A stretch of DNA of 64,000 bases from NCBI RefSeq assembly GCF_037975245.1, contig NC_092565.1, positions 12,704,499 through 12,768,498 on the forward strand, in the 5' to 3' direction. A program made the position numbers and the translations under genes. This document shows, piece after piece, positions 13,401-25,236 of the stretch (positions are counted from its first letter, which is position 1; the number at the start of each line of letters is the position of its first letter). The DNA comes from Apostichopus japonicus (lineage: Eukaryota > Echinodermata > Holothuroidea > Aspidochirotida > Stichopodidae). The notes under the pieces are model-generated. The model saw nothing but the letters and a program-made list of their open reading frames with translations. It did not search any database and was not told where the DNA came from.

Positions 13401-15904
13401 TCAATTACCATTTGTCTTATTATTCTGCATAAAATTCATAGAATATGAGCCAGTATTTGGGTCTTGCTGGACTTTAAAGTTATCGGTAGACAAGCCAAAT
13501 GGGCGGAGTACCATGTTTCCTAAATCCTTCAGTTTGTCCATCATTTCTGCTTTCAGTTTCTCATTCCTTTCGTTTATCTCACCAGGGAGGCGCTGCAAAG
13601 AAATAAAAACAAAACAGAATAGATTCCTTAAAGCCAAGAACTCCATCTTATCATATGGCTTTGAGATCCACTACTGGATATGCCAGGAAGGTTCACTGCA
13701 ACCCAGAGGGGGTACAGTAAGCTACTTTGCATAGGCACATTATACTTAAAAATGTTCAGTCGTATATTTGACATTTCTTACAAATGATTACAATTACCGA
13801 CTGCTGGAACACATTGTTTTTCAAACTCCTCCATCCAATTGTTGCACAAGTTTCAAATCTATGACTCATGTAAGTCTAAATATGACATCACCAAGTCACA
13901 CCCTTAAAGTTTTCATGTTAGAATATTTATTATCTGCAATAAACTTTCCACACAAAATTACAGCCAAAAGCCATGATATTGACACCACCGGTTAAATGTC
14001 TACCGAGCCATAACTACTGTAAAAATGCAGCCTGCACTCAAATATTGCTGGAGCTTCTCTTGATGGCAGGCAATTACACCATAATTCCTTTGCTCCCCGC
14101 TCCCCCCCCCCCCGCCCCAACTAGTGCCACTTTAGATCCTGTTTCTATCACTGCAGAGAAATGGTACTCACCATGCAGGCAGCTCGTGCTATGTGGCAGC
14201 CTGGGTCCATTTCAAGGGCTCTCTGATAGTCGGCTAGAGCCTCATCAAGTTTCTCTAATAGTTCATAAGTCTGGGCTCTCCTTAACAACACTTTTATGTA
14301 GTGCGGGTGTAAATCTAGTGCTTTGCTACAATCTTTCACTCCTTCTTCGAGTTGCTTCAAGTGAATCTTACAGGCAGCTCTGTTTGCAAACATGATGGAA
14401 CGTTCCTTTTTAAAGGAGAGCGGGCAGAGTTTGACGGCCTCTGTATATTTATGGATTGCATCTGGATATTCTGTATAGTAAGGGAACCGAGAAACGTTAA
14501 ATGTCGATCGCACTCCCAGATTGTGATTGTGATGGGTGAATGTATCTTCACATCAAACTTCTCAAACAAAAACATTAGTTAAGAATAATAATTAGAACAA
14601 GAAACCTTGACATGGTGTCCCACCGTCCCACCAATGGACATTTCATGATAACATGGCAATTGTTACTGAATATATGATGTTCTTGTGTTATTAGGTACTA
14701 TACCTTCAAGTTTGTACAGGTCGTTGCCTTCTTTCTTCAGTACCTGTGCTTGCTCTTTCCTCTCCTAATAAAGATATCACAATATAAAGAAAAACATAAA
14801 CACATGTTAGATTTTGTAACGTTTAAGTCTTCTCAAATGCTTACGAACAAAACTGTAATTTAAATAGCTTATAGTGCTCTTTGCCTTCACTTGTGCTTTA
14901 ACCTCTGTCACATGATCTCATATATTGAAATAGCAGATCTCTTAAATGTCATAATTTCTGTCTTTCTAAATACTGTATAATGTATGAGTTGCTTGTTACC
15001 GTATAAGGTATTTATCTCAACTTGCAATCTGCAAGATATTGAATAATCCATAACAATATATATATGCACCTTCTACTTATCGCAGAAAATGGCCAGAGAA
15101 AACAAACCAGATTTTATCACTAGTTTTTTTTTACTGTAAGCACCAAAGAAGATTTAAAAACAAAAGGGCTCAATTTCCTGTTTCAAGATTACTATTGTCT
15201 AGTGGTTCAATAACTTTAAACCTATGGGTGACAAAGACACAATTACAGGTGATTCTACAGTACATTCACAGTTCATTTGTCCATCCCTGCTGAATATCTA
15301 CATCTAAATTATGCAAGTATCTTCTCACCTCCTTTTCCTCCTCAGACAGGGTATCCTCCAGCTCTCTCAGAACCTCCTCTCCATCTGGATCTTCCTCTTT
15401 CGGGGCACCGTTATCTACCTCTTCTTGACTCTCTTCATGTTCCGCAGCCTCTGATGCTAAACCCTCGTTGATCTGCACCTTATCTCCATCAATGACTTTG
15501 TCTCTGTCTTCATCACTGCAGGATGAACATCCATCCTCATCTACAGTCTCAGCCACATTTTCACTTTCACCCGTTTGAAGGTTGACAACGTCTCTGTCAT
15601 TGACCAAATCTGAAGTCGTCGATGTGTTTTCATTAGCTTCATTTGACTGGCATACTACTTGTTCCTTCAAATCCTCACTTTCATGATCGTCACTCATTCC
15701 AACAGTTATTTCTTTTACCCTGTCTGAATTTGCTTGGTTCTCTACAGCTTTCAAGTTTTCCACTAGTGAATCATCACTTAATGAATCGGTGGTAGGCATG
15801 TCCTTGGCTTTCTCTGCCTCCTTTGACAGTTCAGACAAAGTGTCATAGAATTCATCCTCAGAGCTGCTGTTTTCATCTTCACTTGCCTCAGGTTTGCTTG
15901 CCAT
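13401..15904 (-). CDS. TTC1: Tetratricopeptide repeat protein 1 (TTC1)
   Basis: Coding exons on the minus strand: 15904-15329, 14764-14704, 14470-14172 and 13592-13401 (576+61+299+192 = 1128 nt, 375 residues). All junctions are GT-AG with matching phase. Residues 1-192 are acidic and Ser/Glu-rich. About residues 195-310 form three TPR units (for example [19 protein letters not shown], then [20 protein letters not shown], then [20 protein letters not shown]). The C-terminal block has [19 protein letters not shown] and GSYSMNF, the signature end of TTC1. Human TTC1 is 292 residues; the extra length here is in the acidic N-terminus. Known for the family: TPR adaptor that binds Hsp90/Hsp70 and Ras/G-alpha proteins in the cytosol. 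The start ATG is the first in the exon in this frame. A 5' UTR intron probably splits the leader (acceptor at 15952-15953). Confidence 0.95.
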
Positions 15905-16963
15905 ATTGAAACATTTGCTGCTTTCACATTACACAAATTCAAGGATGATAGCTGAAAAAGGTTTTAAAAAAAAACATTTGTTCTTCCTTCTTCTAAAATC
16001 CAACATTCATTCTGCCAATAGTTTGAAATTGCTGAATGAATAGAATTATATGTAAAACATCCCCAAAAATTCTATATTCTAAAATGGCCACAAATGAATA
16101 AAGTTTTAAGCACATACTGTAGCTGCATATGCCATTTTTGGATTGTAACTGCATGGTGTATACAGTTGTTGACCTCTGGATTCACACTTGCCATAGTGAG
16201 ACAAACTGACCACTGAAGTTTTTCACTGATTTCATTAAAAAAAACTCACTCCTAAAGTCCACACATAACAAAATGAGTGACAAAACGATGAGGAACAAAT
16301 ATTGCCCAAAGGTTTGTAAGCTAATGTTGAATGGATTTCAGTGATAAAATCACCTGTTTTGTCCTTCTAATATTTATACCTGAGTTTCATGAGTTTAACA
16401 AATAACTAGCAAGGTCACTCATAACATTCTAACCTGAGGAATAATAATTGAACAAATTGGGAAATTTTTATTTCATATTCTAACATAGTTTAAAATCATG
16501 ATCATCAGAAGTTACAATAAATTTGGTAGACTACATAACTGCATAGCCTCAGCTCAGGCGAAGTCATTTGATTGTGCCTGCCTTCATTTTTTTTACGGAA
16601 TACCTAAGCCAGATTTTTCCTGCATTTCTGAGGAAAAACACAACCACATTGTACTGACTATGTAAGTACAATAAGCTATGTTGTATCCTACCTCAAATCC
16701 TACATGAGGGATTAATACGTTATGCGTTTATTCTTTTTGTTAGGTTATGAATCACTACTTGTGTTACATTGCCTAGGCCTAACCTAGGCTAGGTCTGTAC
16801 CTAAAAAGTAAGATGAGGCTACTATGATAATACATTTTCGTTACAGGCTGGCTTTATCTTTTAGTTACCCTAGGCCTAATAAAATAATATTGATAAGATG
16901 CAACCATTGCTTTGCCTTTCAGTTTAACCAAACCCAATTACTTCCCTTAATATCGTTACTTAC

Positions 16964-17230
16964 CGTTGTTGTTCGTATTTTTTGCTTTGTTTATAACTCT
17001 TAAGCAATTCGGATTTACGTACAGCTTGTGTTTGAATGCCACTTGCTTTTGCACTTTTATTGTAGCTTTTAACCATGAGTACCGATTCAGCGAGAATATT
17101 AATACCAAACTGAAGATATCCCCAGTTTCATCACCAGATTCATCAACAGATCCATGATACATTTATGAACAGTACAGAGGTTCACCTTGGTTACATCTTA
17201 CACTCAATGCGCAACCAGGACCAAGATTAT
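16964..17230 (-). other. TTC1: Probable non-coding first exon of TTC1 with a long upstream ORF
   Basis: On the minus strand a strong donor, CG|GTAAGT, ends an exon at 16964. It pairs with the acceptor CTTTTTCAG|CT just before 15951 in the TTC1 coding exon. The exon carries an ATG at 17162 that opens 66 codons to the donor; after splicing the frame runs seven more codons and stops at about 15929, before the TTC1 ATG at 15904. This would make a 73-residue upstream ORF if transcription starts beyond 17162. The 5' limit given here is a guess. Confidence 0.55.
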
Positions 17231-18557
17231 TCTCGTCGTTACGTCGTTTTAAACATCTTTGAAGTTGCATTATATTTGCGAGCAATACCCAGGTCTAATG
17301 AATCCAGTTCCAGTGGTAAAAAATAACGATAGCTCGCTTGTATTAGAATAAGGCTAGTCTAGTTCCAACTTCCAAGTAGCCTTAGCCTACCCGTTTGTAC
17401 GTGGCGTTTATTCGCTGATGTAGTCTTAAGTGAACCTGTACGTGTTACCTAGTACTGGTTATGCGAAATCCCATCAATTATATCGTCAAAATCACAGCGA
17501 ACTTTCCGTTCCAATGTTTCCAATAAGGTTACTTCTGTAAGATAGGGAGTGTTTTCTTGCCTGTCTATGCTTTAGCTGAGCATAAACTAGTTAGGCCTAG
17601 GCCTTCTTAATTGTAGTTGGACTTGTAAGCACTAAGTTTAAAGTCACCATTTCAATAAGATAGTAGTCTCTTAAAACATGTACAGTAGGCCTATTGCTAT
17701 CTTGTACATCGATATATCCTTTGTTAAAGTTAAAACAAAATTGGTTAAGGATAGCCTAGGCTTAGGCTAGTATAAGAATTAAAGATGGCCTTAGGCTTAA
17801 CACAGAGTATCAGAGTCGTCACTTTTAAAAGGTCACATCTATCCATTCAGCTAGGAATAAGTGAAACATGTTACTTCATTCACCAGGAAGCTGGATAAAT
17901 AAGGTGTAGTGGTTTCACTTCATCTGGCTGAGGGGGCAAAGGGTACTGGACTCCATTTGCACTGGCTACAGTACGTATATATCCAACAAAACAACATACA
18001 CAACTATGATTTGTTTTTGTTTGGAATCATTGACCACTTAAAGTCTAAGAACCAAATATTTCAAGCTCATCAACTCAATTAATTTGCATCTTTAGTAGTT
18101 TGTGTACTTCTGAGAGAGTTTAAAATCTAACATCTAAATGTTCTTTAATTAATTAATATTATCAAGGAACAAAATCAGCATGCAGATTGGAAAATATGTT
18201 GAGTTGCCAGCCAACCACAGAATTTCTGGTTTTGGTGTGAATTGCAACAATTTCTTAGACAATGTATGCATTTTCATTCACAGAATTTGCTGGGAATTTC
18301 CAAGTGCTTATAATCTACAAACTTGTTTTCAATAGTAGAAACACTATGGTTTTTCATCATGTAGCTGTATTGACATTTCTTGCAATGAAACAGGTTAGCT
18401 TGTACTGGCCAGTTACCTGTGCAATTTGTTTGAACATTCTACCAAGTATTGTATGTTATTGTTACAATCATCATTAATAAATGCTTTGAGTAGACTTGAG
18501 TAGTAGACCTGTGCAATAATTTCATAATAAAGTCTATTCTTGTTGTCTCTTCCTCAG
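17231..18557. promoter_or_regulatory. Divergent promoter region between TTC1 and B4GALT7
   Basis: About 1.3 kb separate the probable TTC1 first exon (-) from the acceptor that precedes the B4GALT7 start (+). The stretch is dense in TAGGCCTA and CCTAGG palindromes (for example 17591-17604, about 17686-17694, 17753-17775) and carries several CpGs near 17220-17250. No clear TATA box was seen. A non-coding first exon of B4GALT7 is expected here but could not be fixed. Confidence 0.45.
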
Positions 18558-18573
18558 TAATATACCTGCAGCA

Positions 18574-18603
18574 ATGGTTCAAACATGGCTAAAATACGAA
18601 TGA
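18574..18603 (+). other. Upstream ORF overlapping the B4GALT7 start
   Basis: ATG at 18574 opens nine codons and stops with TGA at 18601-18603, in a different frame from the main ATG at 18585 and overlapping it. It lies downstream of the acceptor CTTCCTCAG (ending 18557), so it should be in the mRNA. Ribosomes would have to skip it to read the enzyme. Confidence 0.6.
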
Positions 18604-21600
18604 AGGTCAGTGCCACTAGAATACTGATCGCTGTCATAGGTTTAGCCGTGGTTGCTATGGTGACATTGACCACTTACAGCCAATGTGATTATTCTGAAAT
18701 GGACCAATTAGCTACAAAAGTTCAGCAACTGAGGGATCAACTGAAGGAACAAGAGTACATTTTAAGCAGAGGTCAGAAGAATGTTCCAGAATCAGAAAAA
18801 GACACTGTAGACGATGAGAATTGGGGACCACACAAATTGGGAGTTTTGATTCCATTTCGAGATAGATTTGAAGAATTGATGGAATTTGTACCCTACATGC
18901 ACAAATATCTCTCGAGGCAGCAAATTAGACATCATATTTTTGTTATAAACCAGATGGATAGTCATAGGTAAGTTAAAATAAAAATTAGTGATTCAAAATT
19001 TTGTTCTCCTGGTATAGAGATGTAATTAAATCCCTGGTATTCAAATTGGAAGTTGCAATCCTCTTTAGGTTTGCCGAGAATGTTTAGAGGGTAGCCAGAA
19101 AATTTGGGGGAAAAAAAGTGCCAATGTTTGTGGAAGAATCTTGAACATAAATTACTTGATAAAGTTGCAGAATAAACATCATTTATCAACAGAGCACCTG
19201 CATTTAATCATACAAAACATTTCCCAAAGGGGAGGGAGACTTCTCCTCCCTGTAGAACACTTCGTAGGCCACAACATAGGCCACTGGAGGGTCGCTAAGA
19301 TGATAGAAGGCGCAAATTGGGGTCAACAATCCTAAGAGTATGAATAACAGGAGTTTAAAGTATCGTATTAAAATTATATGTTCACTAGAAGCAGACTTCT
19401 GTAGTATTTATATTATCTTTGATGATCGCCAGCAAGAGATTATAGTCTGACATCTAATGGTATATATTATATATTTCCTATCATACCACAGATTACATTG
19501 GCTCATGCATATCTATGTAATATCTAGGCTTCATATTTTTGAGATGGGCTTATTGTTCCATATCAAACTCGGTTATCCAATCCATACATGTAAAACTAAC
19601 CGTAAAATTGGTTTAGTCTTGTCTTCTTTTCTATCAGAGAAATTTAATGATTGTGTGTTTGCTTATGAATACCGCACATTTCATTTGGATATGTATAATT
19701 GTTGATATTATCAGCAACAGAATCCTTTTCTTGGTTCTGAGGACAGTTGGCGTGTTTATGAGTGTTTCGACAGTCACGTTACAGTAGCTCTAAGATTCCA
19801 CATACCCAATTGTCTTCATTTTTGTCAGATTTAATCGGGCTTCTCTCATCAATATCGGTTATATCATGAGCAGGAAAGATTGTGATTATATTGCCATGCA
19901 TGATGTTGACCTTCTACCGAGAAACAATGAATTGAGCTACCGCTTCGATGTAGTCAAAGATGGTCCACACCATTTGGCCTCGCCCGAGCTTCATCCAAAT
20001 TATCACTATAAAAAATTTGTAGGTGGGATCCTGCTGATGCAAAGTCAACATTTTGAATTGGTGAGTTACATCCTCCTATTTTTTTAAACTTTGACACCCA
20101 GAATGACAGGAGAAAAAGGTAAATATACACTCTTATCAATATCTGTCCCCCACATGAAACTACTATTTGTGTAAAAAAAAGGTATCATATAACACAAGAT
20201 ATTTTAATGTCATCAATAGTGGTCTTAGGTCCAAAAAGCAAAGTTTTTGGAATGGAGCTGCCTTCCCTCTCAAGAACATAGTTTTGCTATAGCCTAACAA
20301 ACAGATTTGTATGAGTTGAGGAAAAAGCTGGTCCTAACTTTTGTGTTCAGTAGTTCAGTTTAAAGATTGAGACAGAGACCATGGAGTTATACTCATGGCA
20401 GTACTACTTACTATATATTGTAATTATACGGTGGTCGATAGTTCTGGTACAGTAGAACTGCCTGTGGGAACAAAATTTCATCACCTGATTCAATGGAGTT
20501 AAAGACAAATATGTTATTTGAAAGTGGACGTTCACAGCATTGTAATAAGTTTAGGTCCCCCAAACCTCATTGAAACTACCGTTAAACATTTAATATACGC
20601 TTGTTCTTTGCACTCTTTGTTCACCTTAAATTATTTCAAATGGTCTGCTCACTATTAAACTGATTTGTGAATGTTTTTTAAAAATGTTGTTTTGTTTTCT
20701 GACTGTTTGTAATCGTCATACTGCCGCCTATGGATGTAAAGCAGACATTAACATTTTGTTTTGATGCAACTCTGAGTTGCACACAGAGTATTAAAATTGT
20801 ATTTGTTTTTTATGTCTGTCTCATAGGTCAATGGTTTATCAAATAGTTTCTGGGGCTGGGGTAGAGAGGATGATGAGCTCTACATGAGGATGGAAGAGGC
20901 AAAGCTAAAGGTAAGTGAAATACCAGTAATATCATTGTGACATCTTTCTTGAGAGAGTAGTGGGATCTCCAAAGTGCAAGAACAGATGGATGTAATCTAT
21001 CAAATATGGTTTGTAAATATTTCTCTTCTGCATGGTGGCCATCTTATTTCTACTGTTTCTATTATTGGAATGCACTAAGCAATAGCTGGCTGCCACTTTT
21101 GATGAGATTCCTTGAAGTGGAAAAATGTGGAAAGAGCATATTAACCTGATGTATGGTCCACCGTTGCATAAACATGCTCTGTTAAACCAAAGGTGACAGA
21201 ATTGTTTTTCAGGAAATCCGGGGGCATGCTGTTAATGCTGACCCCTTTATTTTGATATCATGCAGGAGTTGATACATATACTTAATGTACTATACTTAAA
21301 CATCAGTAACATGTACTTAAATCGTAATTTATGTCTGTAACTTTGTAAACAATTACATCTTACGTAAAAGCCACATCATGCGCGAAAAAGCCAAACTTTA
21401 ACTTATTCCGGGCCTTGTAAGAAATTTGTGGATAGGCTAGTTCTGGGACACTTGCTATCCAGGGACAGAATTTGATATCCGGAGACATTGCACAAAATGC
21501 AGGGAATATCTTGGGAAAATAAGGGATGTCTGGTTTACCATAGTTTAGCCAAAAGTGAACAATGGCCATCATGAAACTTGATTCAAGTAAATATGCTGCT

Positions 21601-23378
21601 GACCAATTCTTGGATGTTGACAGAGAAAAAAACACACAGACTCTTTGATACCATTACAACTGAATGGTCATATTGGCAGTGGAGAAGGTAATCTTTGGTT
21701 CAAAACATGAAACGGTTGTATTTTGAGTAATGAATACGTGAATGTATATCGATTACAGATGATTACTCACTCAAAGGTATTATTAAACTTAGTCAAAAGT
21801 TAGCAAAGTTATGTCAGTGCTCAGTTGAGAGAGTATCTTTCTATTTGTGATTATCCTTACAAAGAAAAGTAATGTAACATTTTAAGAAGCATTTTTGAGG
21901 ATCACAGAGAGTAGATTGATAGGGTTAGGATTTATGGTTAGTGTTAAACAATTACTATTTGCAACACAGAATTTTTACAGACCAATGCAGTCACGTGACA
22001 TTTATATCAACATGTAAATGCATGACACAGGCAACTTGCAGAATATGAGAAGGAAAATGCAGTCTGCATTGGTCAAACATTAATGAGAAGTTAATGAGAA
22101 GTTAAAGGGATAAAAAAAAAATTTTTTAGACTAAATTGCATGACTCTTGTAACACATATCTGCCAATGACATTGTTTAAGATTCATATACAAAAACAAAC
22201 AATATGTGTTGCATAGACTGACGGAAACATGGACCATTTAATGGAATTTAGTCATCCTGCCATTTGCAAATACTGGACCCAATATATTTTTCCTTTTTAT
22301 GACAGATTTCTCGCCCTGTGGGAATAACGACAGGTTATGAATCTTTCTACCACATACACGATCCAGCTAGACGGAAAAGAGACCGCAAACGATATGGAAG
22401 TCAAAGAACGGTAGGTTAACAGAGGATTTTTACAATTAAGATATAACCTTGTTTTATAAATCTGTTGTAATTAATTAGGGCTAATGGCGTAATATAACAA
22501 AGGGTTATTCTAAGTAAGGTAAATGGCTAAATGTGACAATGGCCCAACTGAGTCATAAAGTCAACCTATGAAAGTGATTGAAACTTTAAGTGCAAATCAG
22601 AGTGGTTGGGTAGATGTATAGTGTTTGACTGAAGCCCTGCAGTATGGAGGAGAGGAGGGGCAGTGGTTGGAGTAAAACATTGCTCACATGTGTGCAGGTG
22701 AACTGACCACATTTAGTACAGAGAAAGCATGTCAACCTGAAACAAAAGAAGTAGGTTACAATTTAAATACTCATTATGAAGCAACTAATCATTTCATGTG
22801 AACAGGAAAGTAAGCCTCAGGTTCTGCAGGATTTACATTTTTTTTTTTTTCAATTTGAAAATTCAGATCTAGTCTGTTTTTTGTTCACCAATTGAGTGTA
22901 GATAAACATTATGTTATTCAATGGTTGAAAACATACAGATTACATGCGTAAAATGAAGTTCATTGAAACTTTAATCCATCATAAATTGATTAATGTTCTT
23001 TTTTTCGGCCGATAGACCTGGGTTGCACCATTCCTAATATCATTGTAGTTTTCCAAACCCATCGTGTGCATCTCAACTTTTTTATATTGTAGTTGGTAAT
23101 CTAGACCTTTTAGTATGTTTATGGCAAACACAGTAATATTGCAATTGTTTTTACCTTTTTTTTTTCTTTTTTTTTGCTGACAGGAGTCTTTCAAACGTGA
23201 CCCGGTGACTGGACTAGATACTGTACTGTATGATGTCAGAAGCACGCAAGAACTGGACATCGACGGAGCACCTTGTACCGTCATACATGTGGTATTAACA
23301 TGTGATGTAAATATCACACCTTGGTGTGACCCTCCACCTGATCCAGCTGCTAGACCAGTACCAAAGAAAGGAAGGTGA
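18585..23378 (+). CDS. B4GALT7: Xylosylprotein beta-1,4-galactosyltransferase (galactosyltransferase I)
   Basis: Five coding exons: 18585-18967, 19829-20060, 20827-20910, 22306-22410 and 23184-23378 (TGA). They sum to 999 nt, 332 residues; human B4GALT7 is 327. Type II Golgi membrane topology: short basic N-terminus, a membrane anchor at about residues 13-31, a coiled stem (about 38-60), then the GT7 catalytic domain from [13 protein letters not shown] (86-98). Metal and donor site motif D153-V154-D155 lies in [10 protein letters not shown]; the acceptor motif WGWGREDDE is at 214-222; HIHD at 249-252 supplies a further Mn ligand. Three Cys in the last 35 residues match the family. Known reaction: transfers galactose from UDP-Gal to xylose on proteoglycan core proteins, the second sugar of the glycosaminoglycan linker. 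The chosen ATG is in good context; a short upstream ORF overlaps it. Confidence 0.97.
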
Positions 23379-24908
23379 CCCACGGTAACCAACTAACGAA
23401 CATTTAATACAGCTTGGGTCAGGGACAAGGGTGGGGACGGGGGGGGGGTGTAGGGGTTGTACTAGGCATAGGAAGATAAGTTGTCTATAGAAGAATTACT
23501 TTTTAGCTTTATTCTTAACGTTTTGGAGACACCTCCCATTGAAGCAATAACAATATTACCTTTATTTATGGAAGTTTATTATTTTGATGGCCTTGGCTGA
23601 ATATGCCACCTCCTTGCCTACAGTAGAGTTATGTCCACTGAGTACAGTGAAAAGTCTTTGTAAGAGTTAGTTGTTCAACTTGTTTTACCTCTCAGAATGT
23701 ACAAGCCCTAGGAGACTGAATTTAAATTATTCTCTTATAGTGCTTTTTTGAGCCATTGTTCAAACGTTCTCAAATCTTTACACATGATGTGATCCCATTC
23801 TGTTTCTTTCTTCTTTTTATAAAGTGTGGGAGGGGCAGGAGGGTGGTTTTGACCTTACCTTTGTTTTGAATGAGGGCTCTTCAGGAACAAAAGTCTCTTG
23901 ATGTAGCAAATTGGCTATCCATCCTTAACTCAGAGCATTATATTTTTAACTGTCAATAATGCAACAAATGCACATTAACACTAAACATGAGCATACTTTC
24001 AGGAATGTTTGAGAGTTTGAATAAAATTCAAACACCATTTAATCTTAAGCTGTAAATGTGATTATTCATGTGCTCTTGCATGATTGCATGTTATACTTTG
24101 ATCATCATTAACAAAGAAATAAATAATAAAACTCATTTTACCCATTTCTTTGAGTAAGGCATAAAATCATAAAAGTTTTTTCACTATTTGGTAGAGACCT
24201 TAATTTTTTTTTTATCTTTGCTTACAACTCAGTTAAATAAGATGCCATGCATGTTTCATAAACATGTCACCAAATTTTATAGTATCTATGTTTGTGTTTT
24301 ATGAAGTGAAATTCAATCACATTCCATCTTGCATGTTGTATTAGTAAGGATCACATATTTCAAAGAGTCACTGTTTTAGTCAAACATGGTTCTGCTTGAA
24401 TTGTATTTACATAATCTAAACGGCCCACCGTCATACATAATTAAGTACGAGGATGTTTGGGGACAACTGGAGATGCACGGATGTTAGGAGCAACTCCCTT
24501 CGCAAAGGCAAGGCAGAATTAGAACAATAAAGAAAAGAACCAATTATTAAATGGAGAAATGGGGGTAATATCATGTAAACCAGCCAGTGATATGAATCAT
24601 TTCTTGTTTGCATTCTTTGTTGTTTTCTCAAATAATCCAGATATGTCCATGTTTGTAAACCATCATGCCGATATTCAGTGGTGGTCAGAAGTTGCCTGAA
24701 AAGTGTGCTTAACCCTCTGAATATCTGAGTGGAAGTTAAAAACATTATTGAAGTATCATAGAGACATGTGGTTTTTGAGTGGTTGTCAATAAATCCAAGT
24801 AGTTGTCCTTTTTGAAAACATTTGACACAGGGTTCTTTTAATAGGTTCAGTCTAAGCCATACAATTTATTCTTGCATTTTACTAAGTTCTGGATAATCCT
24901 GCAGAAGC

Positions 24909-25236
24909 ATGGGGACAGGAGCTGGGGGTACGTGCCCCCCACTTTTTTCCAAAATAGCAAATGTGCCCTACTGGCAAATAAAATGTGCCCCTTTGAAGAA
25001 GAACTGTCTTTTGGATATCTTAAGCCTTTGTTAATTTTAATATTTATTTTAATTATTCACGTGCACCATAATAGTATTGATAGCATACTAACACATCATA
25101 TATATTTAAGTGATATGGCCAGTGTGTATCGGTTTATAGCATAATCAGTGGTTGTGGAATGAGAAAGTGCCCCTCTGATGTTGTGCACCCCTGATGTTGT
25201 GTCCCCCTCCCTTTTTGGAAGCTTCCTACTCCCTGT
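24909..25236. mobile_element. Degenerate MITE-like element with terminal inverted repeats
   Basis: The left end reads ATGGGGACAGGAGCT and the right end, reverse-complemented, reads ACAGGGAGTAGGAAGCT, an imperfect inverted pair. The 8-mers outside, gcagaagc and gcagagaa, could be a worn target duplication. The interior has repeated GTGCCCC blocks. No transposase frame; non-autonomous and old. Confidence 0.4.

Noticed and set aside
13381..13734. 117-codon plus-strand frame
   Set aside because: Antisense shadow of the last TTC1 exon.
19141..19705. Open frames in the first B4GALT7 intron
   Set aside because: Phase from exon 1 to exon 2 is already exact and residues join as in the family; no extra exon is needed.
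22979..23392. 137-codon minus-strand frame
   Set aside because: Antisense to the last B4GALT7 exon and its intron; shadow of the real gene.
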